This document shows, piece by piece, positions 55,573-64,000 of a stretch of 64,000 nt of DNA (position 1 is the stretch's first letter; every line of letters begins with the position of its first letter). Below the pieces are notes generated by a model that did not search any database, was not told the DNA's origin, and saw only the letters and a program-made list of their open reading frames with translations. The DNA comes from Clostridium sp. 'deep sea' (GTDB lineage Bacteria; Bacillota; UBA994; PWPR01). Both the position numbers and the translations under genes were made by a program. Where the stretch lies: NCBI RefSeq assembly GCF_014931565.1, contig NZ_CP063353.1, forward strand, positions 310,001-374,000. Reading direction: 5' to 3'.

Positions 55573-58500
55573 CTAATGTTTCACCGGTACCCATGTACCT
55601 TTATATACTTTGGTTTCAATACTAGTGCCAGCCCAACTCATATGAACAATAGAGTCACCCGTACCAAAAGCAACGTGTTTAACCGATTTTTTTCCACTAC
55701 CAGTTGTCCAGGAGTAGGCAAGAGAGTAGTTGCCATTAATATCTTTAAAGTAATCACCAATTGCATACTCTGGTATTAAAAGATTCTCATTTTTCTTTTT
55801 CCATTTTGAGTCTTTTAATTTAGCTGCTTCATTTTTAATATTACGATATTGATTAGCAATAGTAACTGGAAGCTTATTAAGACCTTCAACGCCAATGCCT
55901 ATACAGCTATCAGTAATAGCAGATATGTATTGACTAGCACCTGATTTAAAACTAGAAGCGGAGGTTATTCTATAGGTGCCCAATATCCCATTATTGTAGA
56001 ATAAATTTTCACCAACCATATTGGGTCGTACCTGTAAAATAAGCTCTGATGCAAGCTTTTTAGCATAACCTTTTTCCAGTTTTTCACCATCAAATAGTTT
56101 AAACTTTGTAGATATTTTTAGCTCTCCACATTCTAAATCATCTGCGTAAATAATACGGGCTTCATCTTGGTCTTCACCTTCACTAACATTAGATATAATA
56201 TTTCCACTACTGGTGGAGTATTTTGTATACTCTGGTGGTAGCTCTACTTCAACGCCATTTTTAAATACATAAATAGCTGTAATTCGTAGTGCTTTTGCTG
56301 GCATAGCTGGTGCCTTATATTCCCGTTTTACGTACGTATTTTTAGGGGGAACATAGATTGGCTCATAGCTTAAATAACACCTATCAATTAGAGTATGATA
56401 ATAATGAGAAACACCATTCTCATCAACATTACTATCCTCTTTTTCTTCCTCTTTTGATCCACTAAAAAAACTGCCAATAGCCTCAAAAATTGATTTTGAC
56501 TTTTTACCATCAATTCTTAGAGTATCGTTGGTTGCCTTAATAATTTTGTTATTGCCATTTTCGGAAGATTGACTTAAGGTACGATATGGAGCAAAAATCA
56601 CTGCATCACTATTAAGTAGCTTTGTTATTTTACCTTCATCAGTAAAGGTTATTTCTGTTCCCTCGTCGGTAACAAAGGTTACAGTTATTTGAGCCTCTTC
56701 GTTTTTAAAGAGTGCAATAACACCTTTATTTGTAACAGTTGCAATGCTTTTATCTTCTGAATTATAATACATATTTTTAGCATGGGTTACATCATATACA
56801 CTGCCATCTTGCATATGTGCTTCTACTTTGGCTTGCATTACACCAGCTAGGTCTGTTTCTTCGTAAGTCATATCTACTCTGCAGATTTCATTGTAGTTTA
56901 TTTCTACAGGTTGAAATGGTAGATTTATTTTTTTGGGATTTAAGTTCTTTAAACTCCAAGTGTATACATCTCCATTATTGCTTAATGCTATTAAATTATG
57001 ACCATAACTTTTAATTGCAATTATATTATTTAAGGACTTTAATTGAATTAGCTTATCATTATTTATATAGTCATGAAACCAAACAGTACCATCGTCTTTT
57101 ATAAAACACATATACATATTCTCTAGAATAATATCTTTAATATTACTTATCTCAAATTTAATGGGTTTGTGTTTATCGTTACATCGATATTTTCCGTATT
57201 TATAAAAAGAGCCATCACCCATAAGGTAACCACAGCAAAAAGAACCTGGTCTTATTTCCTTTTCATCATTTAAGGATTCTAAATTTGTTATTTTTTGGGG
57301 TGTATCATACGATATAAATAATTCATAATCTTCTCCACCCTGGCCATTATTATATCCTAAAAACCAAACGCTCTTATCATTCTTTTTAACTACTGTAATA
57401 TGATACCCAGTTTTAATATCAATAACATTGTTTAACCCTACAATTGGGTAAGCCTTGTTGGTTGTTGATTCCATTGTTCCTAATTCACCACAATCGTTTC
57501 TTCCTAGACCCCAAACTGTGTTGTCTTTTTTTAAAGCAACAAGATGATTGTATTGTGAAAGTGAGATTACATCTGTTAAACCCTCAACTGCAGATATCTC
57601 ATAGCCCTTATCAACATTGTCATTGTAGGCATATACAATGTCATATTCTTTCCATAACGTAACAGTGCCATTTTCTTTTAAAACATAGTTTTTAAGGCCC
57701 GAAACAATGTTACTTACATTGTTTAAACCCTTTACCATTCTTGGCTTTACTATGTCTTCATCGGCTTTCCAGCACCAAACTGTTCCATCGTTTCTTAAAA
57801 CTGAGTAGCTGTTATAATTAGCTGAAATATCTAAAATTTGTGAGTCAGCTTTAATAATATTCTTTTTAGCAGCATTGAATGGAAAACTAACTTTTTGGGG
57901 TGTTTCACCTAGCTTCCATACAAATACTTCACCATTTTTGCTTAGAGCAGATAGATACTTATAATTATGTTCAATGGAGGTAATATTACTTAGCTCAGTA
58001 ATTTTATAGGGTATTTTTTTAGAGTAATCTTGCATCCACACTGAACCATCATCTTTCAGAAAACATACAAAGTCACCCTCATGTTCTATTTCTACAACAC
58101 TATCAATGGATATTTTAGTAGGGCTATCATAACTAGCCATAAAATAATCTCCACAAACGTCAACTGTGCCATCTGTTTTTAAAAAAACAGAGTTCCACTG
58201 ACTAAGCGAGATATCTTTAATTTCACTTGCCATATACTGAATATCAACCTTAATTGGTGTTGAAGCCAGTTTTGTATTTAAACAAGTGCCCAATTGACCT
58301 CTGTTTTCACCTAAAAACCATAACGTACCATCCTTTTGTAAAGCTAAGGTTATACCAAAATCAACAGCAGTTTTATGAATATTATTTAAACCTTCAACTT
58401 GAAATACTTCTTTAGCAAATATTCCTAGATTATTTGGACCCAATTCACCATAATAGTTAGAATAATAACCCCATACAGAGCCATCTTTTTTTAATGAAAG

Positions 58501-58926
58501 TACATGATCTCCTTGCATAAGAGTTGCTGTGTTTTCAAAATTTTTAACTTCATCTGCTACGTAATACTTATAGGGTTGTTTTGTTTCAGGGTCTTCCATG
58601 TCATATGCATACCAGCTGCTGACAGAGTCATCTTCTTTAATGGCATAATTGTTTGAAGTTGAAACAATATTTTTTACATTAGTTAACTCTTCTACTAAAT
58701 GAGGTTTAGGACTTTTACTGTCTCTATTCCAATACCAAACGGTGCCATCGCTCCTCAAAACAGAGTAATATTCATGACTTACTGCTATATCAGTTATTTC
58801 ATATTCTGCATCTGCATTTTTTATATTTTCACTAGCAAAAGCAATGTTATGATTGTTAAATGCCACCATTGCTATAAGTAAAAATAATGCTAAAAAAGAC
58901 TTTAGCAATTTATTGTTATTAACCAT
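55573..58926 (-). CDS. Large secreted RCC1-repeat protein
   Basis: A 1117-residue exported protein. Signal peptide about 1-31 (SFLALFLLIAMVAFNNHNIAFA). Residues ~45-700 hold RCC1-type repeats (SVLRSDGTVWYW, LSLKKDGSVWGY, LALQKDGTLWFLGENRGQLG). They fall into two matching ~330-residue halves, each ending in a similar strand (VWKLGETPQKVSFPF; TWSLKNLNPKKINLPF), so probably two seven-bladed propellers. A Big2-like Ig domain follows (YYNSEDKSIATVTNKGVIALF), then a long unassigned C-terminal region. Likely cell-surface binding. AAGGAG precedes the ATG. It sits opposite to, and splits, the usual dnaJ-prmA order. Confidence 0.82.
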   Translation of the reverse strand: MVNNNKLLKSFLALFLLIAMVAFNNHNIAFASENIKNADAEYEITDIAVSHEYYSVLRSDGTVWYWNRDSKSPKPHLVEELTNVKNIVSTSNNYAIKEDDSVSSWYAYDMEDPETKQPYKYYVADEVKNFENTATLMQGDHVLSLKKDGSVWGYYSNYYGELGPNNLGIFAKEVFQVEGLNNIHKTAVDFGITLALQKDGTLWFLGENRGQLGTCLNTKLASTPIKVDIQYMASEIKDISLSQWNSVFLKTDGTVDVCGDYFMASYDSPTKISIDSVVEIEHEGDFVCFLKDDGSVWMQDYSKKIPYKITELSNITSIEHNYKYLSALSKNGEVFVWKLGETPQKVSFPFNAAKKNIIKADSQILDISANYNSYSVLRNDGTVWCWKADEDIVKPRMVKGLNNVSNIVSGLKNYVLKENGTVTLWKEYDIVYAYNDNVDKGYEISAVEGLTDVISLSQYNHLVALKKDNTVWGLGRNDCGELGTMESTTNKAYPIVGLNNVIDIKTGYHITVVKKNDKSVWFLGYNNGQGGEDYELFISYDTPQKITNLESLNDEKEIRPGSFCCGYLMGDGSFYKYGKYRCNDKHKPIKFEISNIKDIILENMYMCFIKDDGTVWFHDYINNDKLIQLKSLNNIIAIKSYGHNLIALSNNGDVYTWSLKNLNPKKINLPFQPVEINYNEICRVDMTYEETDLAGVMQAKVEAHMQDGSVYDVTHAKNMYYNSEDKSIATVTNKGVIALFKNEEAQITVTFVTDEGTEITFTDEGKITKLLNSDAVIFAPYRTLSQSSENGNNKIIKATNDTLRIDGKKSKSIFEAIGSFFSGSKEEEKEDSNVDENGVSHYYHTLIDRCYLSYEPIYVPPKNTYVKREYKAPAMPAKALRITAIYVFKNGVEVELPPEYTKYSTSSGNIISNVSEGEDQDEARIIYADDLECGELKISTKFKLFDGEKLEKGYAKKLASELILQVRPNMVGENLFYNNGILGTYRITSASSFKSGASQYISAITDSCIGIGVEGLNKLPVTIANQYRNIKNEAAKLKDSKWKKKNENLLIPEYAIGDYFKDINGNYSLAYSWTTGSGKKSVKHVAFGTGDSIVHMSWAGTSIETKVYKGTWVPVKH

Positions 58927-59350
58927 AGTGTTTCTCCTTTTATGTATTAGGTTGAATAAGAGTGTAAACTTTACTTATGATCTTTTAATAAAGATATAAA
59001 GCCTGCTTTAGTATTTCATAAGGAATTATGTAAACATGTATTTACGTTAGCTAGCTCCTTTCTCTTTACGATAATCTTTATTATACAATACTTTTTTGGT
59101 ATAATAAGCTATTTCACATAAAATATATTAGATAAATTTTTGTTAATTAATAATGAACATAATTTAATATTTTAAGTAAACATAAATTCTAAGTAGGTAG
59201 TTTAACTATCTAAAATTTGCCCTCTATAGAGGGTTGTTAAACAACCATAATTAAAAAAATTATTATAGTTAATACAAAGAGTTTAATATTAGTTTTTAAT
59301 TTAAATTTTTTCTTGTATAATGGTACTGGTAATTAGGAAGGTGATTAATA
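58927..59350. other. Divergent intergenic region with three adjacent palindromes
   Basis: Separates the secreted RCC1 gene from prmA. It contains TAGTTTAACTA (59198-59208), CCCTCTATAGAGGG (59220-59233) and GGTTGTTAAACAACC (59232-59246) in close succession; they could be operators or small hairpins. TTTTTTCTTGTATAATGG just before prmA includes a TATAAT-type -10 box. Confidence 0.5.
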
Positions 59351-60292
59351 ATGACTCAATGGATGGAAATTAAAATTCTAACAAAATACAGTGCTTCCGA
59401 TGCTGTTGGTGAGGTTTTATATAGAAATGGAGTAAATGGTTTAGTATATGAAGATTTAACTCCAGTGGTTGATTTGCAATCAACCATAGACTGGGATTAC
59501 AGTAGTTTGCCTGTAGTAGATAAACCCTTAGAAGAGGTATACATTGTGGCTTATTTGCCTTTAATAAAGAATATTTTAGAGGCTATTGAAGATATTAAAG
59601 CTGAAATTGAGTTATTAAGAGACTTTAATATAGATATTGGTAAAGGGGTTTTATCATATAGGATAGTTGATGAGGCAGATTGGCAAGATAATTGGAAAAA
59701 GTACTTTGTACCTATAAATGTCGGCAAAAACCTAATAGTGCGACCAATATGGGAAGACATAGAGGTAGCGCCAGGCAAAGTTGTTATAAATATTGATCCT
59801 GGTTTAGCTTTTGGTACTGGTTCACATGCCACCACCCAGCAGGTTTTAATAATGCTTGAAAAATACCTTGAAGATAATAGTAAAGTAATTGATGTAGGAT
59901 GTGGCTCAGGGATTCTTTCAATTACAGCCCATAAACTAGGAGCTAAAACAGTAACAGCTTTAGATTATGACAATCAAGCTGTTAGCATGACTAAAAGTAA
60001 CATGAAAATTAACAATCTTAACGACAATGAGATTGAGGTTTATCAAAATGATTTACTAAATGGAATCAGTAAAAAAGCAAATATTATATTAGCTAATATA
60101 ACTGCCCCAATTCTAACAAAATTAATACCTCAAACAGTGAGTATCCTAAATAAAGAGGGTTTATTTATTTGTGCTGGTATTATAGATGAATATGAATATG
60201 AAGTGCAAAAGTGTTTATTAGAGCATGGCTACATTGTTATTGACAGGTTAATAAAAAACGATTGGGTTTCCTTAACAGCTAAAAGGGTGTAA
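59351..60292 (+). CDS. prmA: Ribosomal protein L11 methyltransferase
   Basis: Methylates ribosomal protein L11 with SAM. 313 residues. N-terminal substrate-recognition domain; WQDNWKKYFVPINVGKNLIVRPIWE and PGLAFGTGSHATTQ (typical PrmA), the SAM motif VIDVGCGSGILSI, ALDYDNQAV, and NIILANITAPIL (the NxxAN motif). GGAAGGTGA precedes the ATG. First of a conserved run prmA-rsmE-mtaB that in many Bacillota follows dnaJ directly. Confidence 0.95.
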   Translation: MTQWMEIKILTKYSASDAVGEVLYRNGVNGLVYEDLTPVVDLQSTIDWDYSSLPVVDKPLEEVYIVAYLPLIKNILEAIEDIKAEIELLRDFNIDIGKGVLSYRIVDEADWQDNWKKYFVPINVGKNLIVRPIWEDIEVAPGKVVINIDPGLAFGTGSHATTQQVLIMLEKYLEDNSKVIDVGCGSGILSITAHKLGAKTVTALDYDNQAVSMTKSNMKINNLNDNEIEVYQNDLLNGISKKANIILANITAPILTKLIPQTVSILNKEGLFICAGIIDEYEYEVQKCLLEHGYIVIDRLIKNDWVSLTAKRV

Positions 60293-60295
60293 GAA

Positions 60296-61036
60296 ATGAC
60301 AAGAATTTTTGCAGGGGTTAGTTTAAAACCCAATATTAAGTATAAACTAAGCGCCGAAGAGAGCCATCATTTAAAAAATGTATTGAGAGTTAAAAATGGC
60401 TCTTTATTAGATATTGTGGATAATAATGCTCATGAATATATGGCAAAAATAGTTAATACCGAAGGTAAATATGTTGAAATAGAAGTATTGCAACAGATTT
60501 TTATTAATAGAGAACCAAGCCTTAAAATAACAGTATTTCAAGGACTACCAAAGGGCGATAAAATGGAGCAAGTTGTTATGAGAGCAACCGAAATTGGGGC
60601 AAGTGAGTTTGTTCCAGTAGCCATGAAAAGGTCTGTTGTAGTGTTAAAAGATAATAAAGCAAAAAAGAAACAAGAGCGTTGGCAGAAAGTTGTCAATTCA
60701 GCCTCGTCTCAAGCTAAAAGACAATTAATCCCTCGGGTTTTACCAGTCCATAATTTTAGCGAAATGTTAGGCTGTTTAAAGGATTTTGATAGGGTGTTCG
60801 TGCTGTATGAAAATCAAGAGGATAAATCTATATATGATTATAATATAACCAATATTCAAGGAAGAATAGCAGTAATAGTGGGGCCAGAAGGTGGCTTTGA
60901 GGAGAGTGAAATTAGTTTTTTAAATCGAATAAAGGCTGAAGTGATTACCCTAGGTCCACGAATAATGAGAACAGAAACTGCTGCCCTTAATTTTATTTCT
61001 GTTTTACTTTATTGTTCAGGAGATATGAGGAGGTAA
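60296..61036 (+). CDS. rsmE: 16S rRNA (uracil1498-N3)-methyltransferase
   Basis: SPOUT-class methyltransferase acting on 16S rRNA U1498. 246 residues: N-terminal PUA-like part (SAEESHHLKNVLRVKNGSLLDIVD), then LPKGDKMEQVVMRATEIGASEFVPV, and the C-terminal knot with VIVGPEGGFEESEISFL and LGPRIMRTETAAL. It starts 3 nt after prmA and is followed closely by mtaB, so the three are one operon. Confidence 0.96.
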   Translation: MTRIFAGVSLKPNIKYKLSAEESHHLKNVLRVKNGSLLDIVDNNAHEYMAKIVNTEGKYVEIEVLQQIFINREPSLKITVFQGLPKGDKMEQVVMRATEIGASEFVPVAMKRSVVVLKDNKAKKKQERWQKVVNSASSQAKRQLIPRVLPVHNFSEMLGCLKDFDRVFVLYENQEDKSIYDYNITNIQGRIAVIVGPEGGFEESEISFLNRIKAEVITLGPRIMRTETAALNFISVLLYCSGDMRR

Positions 61037-61040
61037 TACT

Positions 61041-62351
61041 TTGAGTAACAATAAAATATGTATAATAACGTTAGGTTGCAAGGTAAATCAGTACGAGAGT
61101 CATACCTTTGAAAACTACTTTAAAGATAAAGGGTTCTTGTTGGTTTCTATAGATGAAAAAGCAGATGTTATTATTGTAAATACCTGTGCAGTTACTATGC
61201 AAGCAACTCGTAAATCGCGTCAGTTAATACGAAAGGCGCGTAGATTAAATGAAAACGCTTTTATAATCATTATAGGTTGTTTAGCGCAACTTGAAACAAC
61301 AAAGGAGCAGCTAAAAGATGAAGTGAATGTTTTTATAGGAAGTGAAGATAAAAGCAAAGTTGTCGATATAGTAATGAGATGGTCTAAAAATAATAACGCT
61401 AAGTTTAATCAAAACTCAGTTACTAATATAAGTGAAGCAACAGAGTTCGATGAAATGCCCAGCTACGCGGAGGGTAGTAGGGTTAGGGCTGAGGTAAAGG
61501 TGCAGGATGGCTGCGAGCAGTTTTGCTCATACTGTTTAATTCCTTATATGCGTGGTCCAGAGCGTAGCAGACCAGTTAATAATGTAATTAAGGAAATTAA
61601 CTACTTAGTTGAACACGGCTATAAAGAAGTAGTTTTAACTGGCATACATCTAGGGTCTTATGGCAAAAAATTACCCACTAAAACTGATTTAACTCAGTTA
61701 GTAAAGTCAATACTCGAAAAAACTACTATAAAGCGTTTACGGCTATCCTCTGTTGAACCAAACGATGTCACAGATGAACTAATAAATATAATTGCAAACA
61801 ATAAAAGGGTGGCTTCACATTTACATTTGCCTTTACAGGGAGGTAGCGATAAGCTACTAAAAGACATGAATAGGCGCTATACAACTGGTGAATATTTGGG
61901 TCTGGTAAAAAAAATAAGAGATAAAGTTCCTAATATTGCTTTAACAACAGATCTTATTGTAGGCTTTCCTAGTGAAACGGAGCAAGACTTTGAGGACACA
62001 ATGAGATTTATTAAAAAGGTCAAATTTTCAGCTATGCATATCTTTAGATTTTCAACACGGCCAGGTACTAAAGCTGCAAAAATGAAGAATAAAGTTCATG
62101 GTGATATTGTAAAATCACGTAGTGATTTACTGCATAAAGTAGCAATAGAGCTTAAACAAAAGTATGAAAAAGCTATGTTAAACAAAGTTTATGAGGTATT
62201 AGTTGAAAAATGTAATGAGCATTATTGTGAGGGACATGCAGAAAACTATGTTAATGTTCATATAGATAATACTAATATTGAAAAAAATAGTTTAATTAAA
62301 GTACAAATTATCCAAACTAGTACTTACTGTGTAAAAGGTATTATGTTATAA
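61041..62351 (+). CDS. mtaB: tRNA t6A37 methylthiotransferase MtaB
   Basis: Radical SAM methylthiotransferase that converts t6A37 to ms2t6A37 in tRNA. 436 residues: N-terminal UPF0004 domain (ITLGCKVNQYES; NTCAVTMQATRKSRQ), radical SAM motif CEQFCSYCLIPYMRGPERSR, LPLQGGSDKLLKDMNR, and a C-terminal TRAM-like domain. The TTG start follows GAGGAGG 4 nt after rsmE. Neighbours and the VNQYE motif favour MtaB over MiaB or RimO. Confidence 0.94.
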   Translation: MSNNKICIITLGCKVNQYESHTFENYFKDKGFLLVSIDEKADVIIVNTCAVTMQATRKSRQLIRKARRLNENAFIIIIGCLAQLETTKEQLKDEVNVFIGSEDKSKVVDIVMRWSKNNNAKFNQNSVTNISEATEFDEMPSYAEGSRVRAEVKVQDGCEQFCSYCLIPYMRGPERSRPVNNVIKEINYLVEHGYKEVVLTGIHLGSYGKKLPTKTDLTQLVKSILEKTTIKRLRLSSVEPNDVTDELINIIANNKRVASHLHLPLQGGSDKLLKDMNRRYTTGEYLGLVKKIRDKVPNIALTTDLIVGFPSETEQDFEDTMRFIKKVKFSAMHIFRFSTRPGTKAAKMKNKVHGDIVKSRSDLLHKVAIELKQKYEKAMLNKVYEVLVEKCNEHYCEGHAENYVNVHIDNTNIEKNSLIKVQIIQTSTYCVKGIML

Positions 62352-62386
62352 TACTAAAGATATTGTTATGAGAGGAGGGGTAGGTC

Positions 62387-62716
62387 GTGTCTGAATGTTT
62401 ATTCTGTCGTATAGTAGCAGGAGAAATACCTGCAGATATCATATATTCAGATGATGAAATTCTTGCGTTTAAGGATATTAATCCTGTCGCTCCTATACAT
62501 ATATTAATTATTCCAAAGATTCACATAACTTCTCTTGCAGATGTAAAGGAAAATGATGTATCATTAATAGGACGAATTATGGGCAGGATTTCTTTAATTG
62601 CTAAAGAGCATTGCCCAGACGATAATTACAGGGTTGTAACAAATGTAGGTGAGAATGCAGGTCAAACAGTACCTCATTTACATTTTCATTTGTTAGGAGG
62701 ACGAAAATTTGATTAA
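62387..62716 (+). CDS. HIT family hydrolase (HinT-like)
   Basis: A 109-residue purine nucleoside phosphoramidase-type protein. CLFCRIVAGEIPADIIYSDD at the N-terminus, AFKDINPVAPIHILIIPK, and the catalytic HxHxH in TVPHLHFHLLGG. The GTG start follows GAGGAGGGG. Lies between mtaB and rpsU as in many clostridia. Confidence 0.94.
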   Translation: MSECLFCRIVAGEIPADIIYSDDEILAFKDINPVAPIHILIIPKIHITSLADVKENDVSLIGRIMGRISLIAKEHCPDDNYRVVTNVGENAGQTVPHLHFHLLGGRKFD

Positions 62717-62741
62717 CCAGCAGGTTAGTAAAAATTTTTGT

Positions 62742-62770
62742 TTGACAGTATTAGAGTATATATATATAAT
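62742..62770 (+). promoter_or_regulatory. Consensus housekeeping promoter of rpsU
   Basis: TTGACA (62742-62747) and TATAAT (62765-62770) with exactly 17 nt between them: perfect consensus, as expected for a ribosomal protein gene. Confidence 0.92.
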
Positions 62771-62817
62771 AGATTGGGGTTATCCCATGGCTATTTCCGG
62801 GAGGGGGGTTAAGGCAG

Positions 62818-63003
62818 ATGGCAGAAGTAAAGGTCGGTAAGAACGAAAGTTTAGACCAGGCTCTGCGCCGATTTAACCGGGAATGCCGTAAGGCTGGTAT
62901 TCTTAAAGAAGTGCGCAGAAGAGAGCATTATGAAAAGCCTAGTGTTAAGCGCAAAAAGAAGGCTGAAGCGGCACGTCGCAAAAACACTCGTAAATCTTTT
63001 TAA
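62818..63003 (+). CDS. rpsU: 30S ribosomal protein S21
   Basis: A 61-residue basic ribosomal protein: [20 protein letters not shown], then [31 protein letters not shown]. Normal length for S21. GGGAGGGGGG precedes the ATG. Driven by the consensus promoter at 62742 and followed by its own terminator. Confidence 0.97.
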   Translation: MAEVKVGKNESLDQALRRFNRECRKAGILKEVRRREHYEKPSVKRKKKAEAARRKNTRKSF

Positions 63004-63062
63004 TTAAACAATAAATTTAGCAAATGTTATTTTTATTGAAAAACAAATTAAATTAGTATTAT

Positions 63063-63092
63063 AGCCCGGTTAATACCGGGCTTTAATATTTT
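63063..63092 (+). terminator. Terminator of rpsU
   Basis: AGCCCGGT and ACCGGGCT stem with TAAT loop followed by TTAATATTTTT. Confidence 0.9.
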
Positions 63093-63184
63093 TATAATAA
63101 ACTAAGTTTACTAGGATTACACTTGTACATTCGTAATATAGTATGCCTTGTTATCATATTTATATTTTATAACGAGGTGATATT

Positions 63185-63484
63185 TTGAAAAATAGTAAAA
63201 GAATAGACCGCTTAAAAGCTAATATCGCAGGTACCTTTGATATTCCAATTGATGTAGTTCTGGATATGCCTCGAGTAACAGTAATTGGTAGTATGCAAAT
63301 CTATATAGAAAATCATCAAGGAATTATATTTTATAATGATGACATTATTAAATTAGCTTTTTCAGAAGGGGTAATAGTAATAACTGGTGATGGCTTAACA
63401 ATTAGAGTAATAAATATTGATGAAATGATTATTGATGGAGATATAACTAAAATACATTTTGAGGCATGTGCTAAACATGAGTAA
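63185..63484 (+). CDS. yqfC: Sporulation protein YqfC (YabP family)
   Basis: A 99-residue YabP/YqfC family protein: DIPIDVVLDMPRVTVIGSMQIYIENHQGI and GVIVITGDGLTIRVINIDEMIIDG. Expressed in the mother cell during spore formation in Bacillus. The TTG start follows an AACGAGGTG site. Its 3' end overlaps yqfD by 8 nt; the pair is conserved in spore formers. Confidence 0.94.
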   Translation: MKNSKRIDRLKANIAGTFDIPIDVVLDMPRVTVIGSMQIYIENHQGIIFYNDDIIKLAFSEGVIVITGDGLTIRVINIDEMIIDGDITKIHFEACAKHE

Positions 63485-64000
63485 AATTCTAAAATACAAT
63501 AATGGTTATGTTAAAATAAAAGTTGCAGGAAAGTTTCCAGAGCGTTTCATTAATTTATGTATAGTAAAAGGTATTGAAATATGGGGTTTAAACTACCAAA
63601 ATAACTTTATTGAACTATATACCTCTATAGATGGCTTTAAAAGAATGAGACCAATTTTAAAAAATGCTAATTGTAGTGTTAAAATATTAAAGAAAAAAGG
63701 CTTGCCATTTATTATTGACAATATGTTAAGATACAAGTGGTTAGTAGGTTGTTTAGTTATACTAATTTTGGCTGGTATTTTTAGTAGCTTTTATGTATGG
63801 ATTATAAACATAAATGTTCCCCAAAACTATGATTCAAGTAAGATTCAGCGTATTGTAGCTAGTGCTGGCTTAAAGAGAGGCACATTACGATCAAACATAA
63901 ACATTAGGGACATTAATAATGCTCTTAAAAGTGAGTTCCCAAATATACGATGGGTAGATATAAAATTAAAGGGTGTTAAGGCTCAGGTTAATATTGAGAT
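63477..64000 (+). CDS. yqfD: Sporulation protein YqfD, N-terminal part (runs off the window)
   Basis: The frame is open from the ATG at 63477 to the window end (174 residues). The N-terminal soluble domain (KYNNGYVKIKVAGKFPERFINLCIVKGIEIW) precedes a membrane segment at about 92-112 (LVGCLVILILAGIFSSFYVWI) and then an extracytoplasmic part starting INVPQNYDSSKIQRIVASAGLKRG. Matches the YqfD/SpoIV-associated membrane protein family. Overlaps yqfC by 8 nt. Confidence 0.9.
   Translation, partial: MSKILKYNNGYVKIKVAGKFPERFINLCIVKGIEIWGLNYQNNFIELYTSIDGFKRMRPILKNANCSVKILKKKGLPFIIDNMLRYKWLVGCLVILILAGIFSSFYVWIININVPQNYDSSKIQRIVASAGLKRGTLRSNINIRDINNALKSEFPNIRWVDIKLKGVKAQVNIE

Overview
The window comes from an AT-rich, endospore-forming Bacillota, most likely an anaerobic Clostridia-type organism. 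Evidence for this is the sporulation pair yqfC-yqfD, a tyrosine T-box leader, a CIRCE-controlled hrcA-dnaK locus, the selenium-linked YedF and strong AGGAGG ribosome binding sites. The heat-shock operon carries an archaeal-type (group III) chaperonin, previously described in bacteria such as Carboxydothermus. No rRNA, tRNA or CRISPR array was seen.

Layout. 1-2000: polyamine operon (end of an arginine/lysine/ornithine decarboxylase, speE, speB). 2100-7570: two tandem tldD-pmbA pairs, the second tldD broken by an in-frame stop. 7950-10570: small genes, an orphan AbiEi-like antitoxin and endonuclease IV. 10600-13950: an island of tiny hydrophobic, glycine-rich or basic proteins with putative mother-cell sigma promoters. 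14000-21200: a cation diffusion facilitator, then three paralogous membrane proteins (sigma-region-2-like domain, one membrane segment, propeller-like exterior) around an aminotransferase. 21200-31260: lgt, pepF, a QueG-like Fe-S protein, aroC, tyrS with its T-box, a lipid-anchored FAD oxidoreductase and an SDR-type threonine dehydrogenase. 31490-40340: lemA plus DUF2207, a MATE pump, yedF, a FAD dehydrogenase and a DUF4349 lipoprotein with an amber codon in its signal peptide.

40843-46020 is the most novel part: an apparent ribosomally synthesised and modified peptide (RiPP) locus. It encodes a HAD hydrolase, a radical SAM/SPASM enzyme, a PqqD-like recognition protein, a TIM-barrel enzyme, a sirtuin-like protein without its zinc module, and four precursor peptides. 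All four peptides share an N-terminal YTxPS(I/V)L motif and a DWGLWSKSS segment; the WSKS part recalls the darobactin core. The last three lie in ~350-bp tandem units, each with a structured leader and a terminator.

46250-64000: an unusual P-type ATPase, then CIRCE-hrcA-chaperonin-grpE-dnaK-dnaJ, a large secreted RCC1-repeat protein on the opposite strand, and the conserved run prmA-rsmE-mtaB-hinT-rpsU-yqfC-yqfD. dnaK is interrupted by a 13-14 nt patch copied from 95 nt upstream that replaces the universally conserved YFNDA codons and creates a stop; this is either a templated mutation or an assembly error.

Three copies of a hairpin-rich intergenic repeat (palindromes separated by GGGGTGG/CCACCCC boxes) lie at about 22.0-22.4, 34.7-35.1 and 36.6-36.8 kb.
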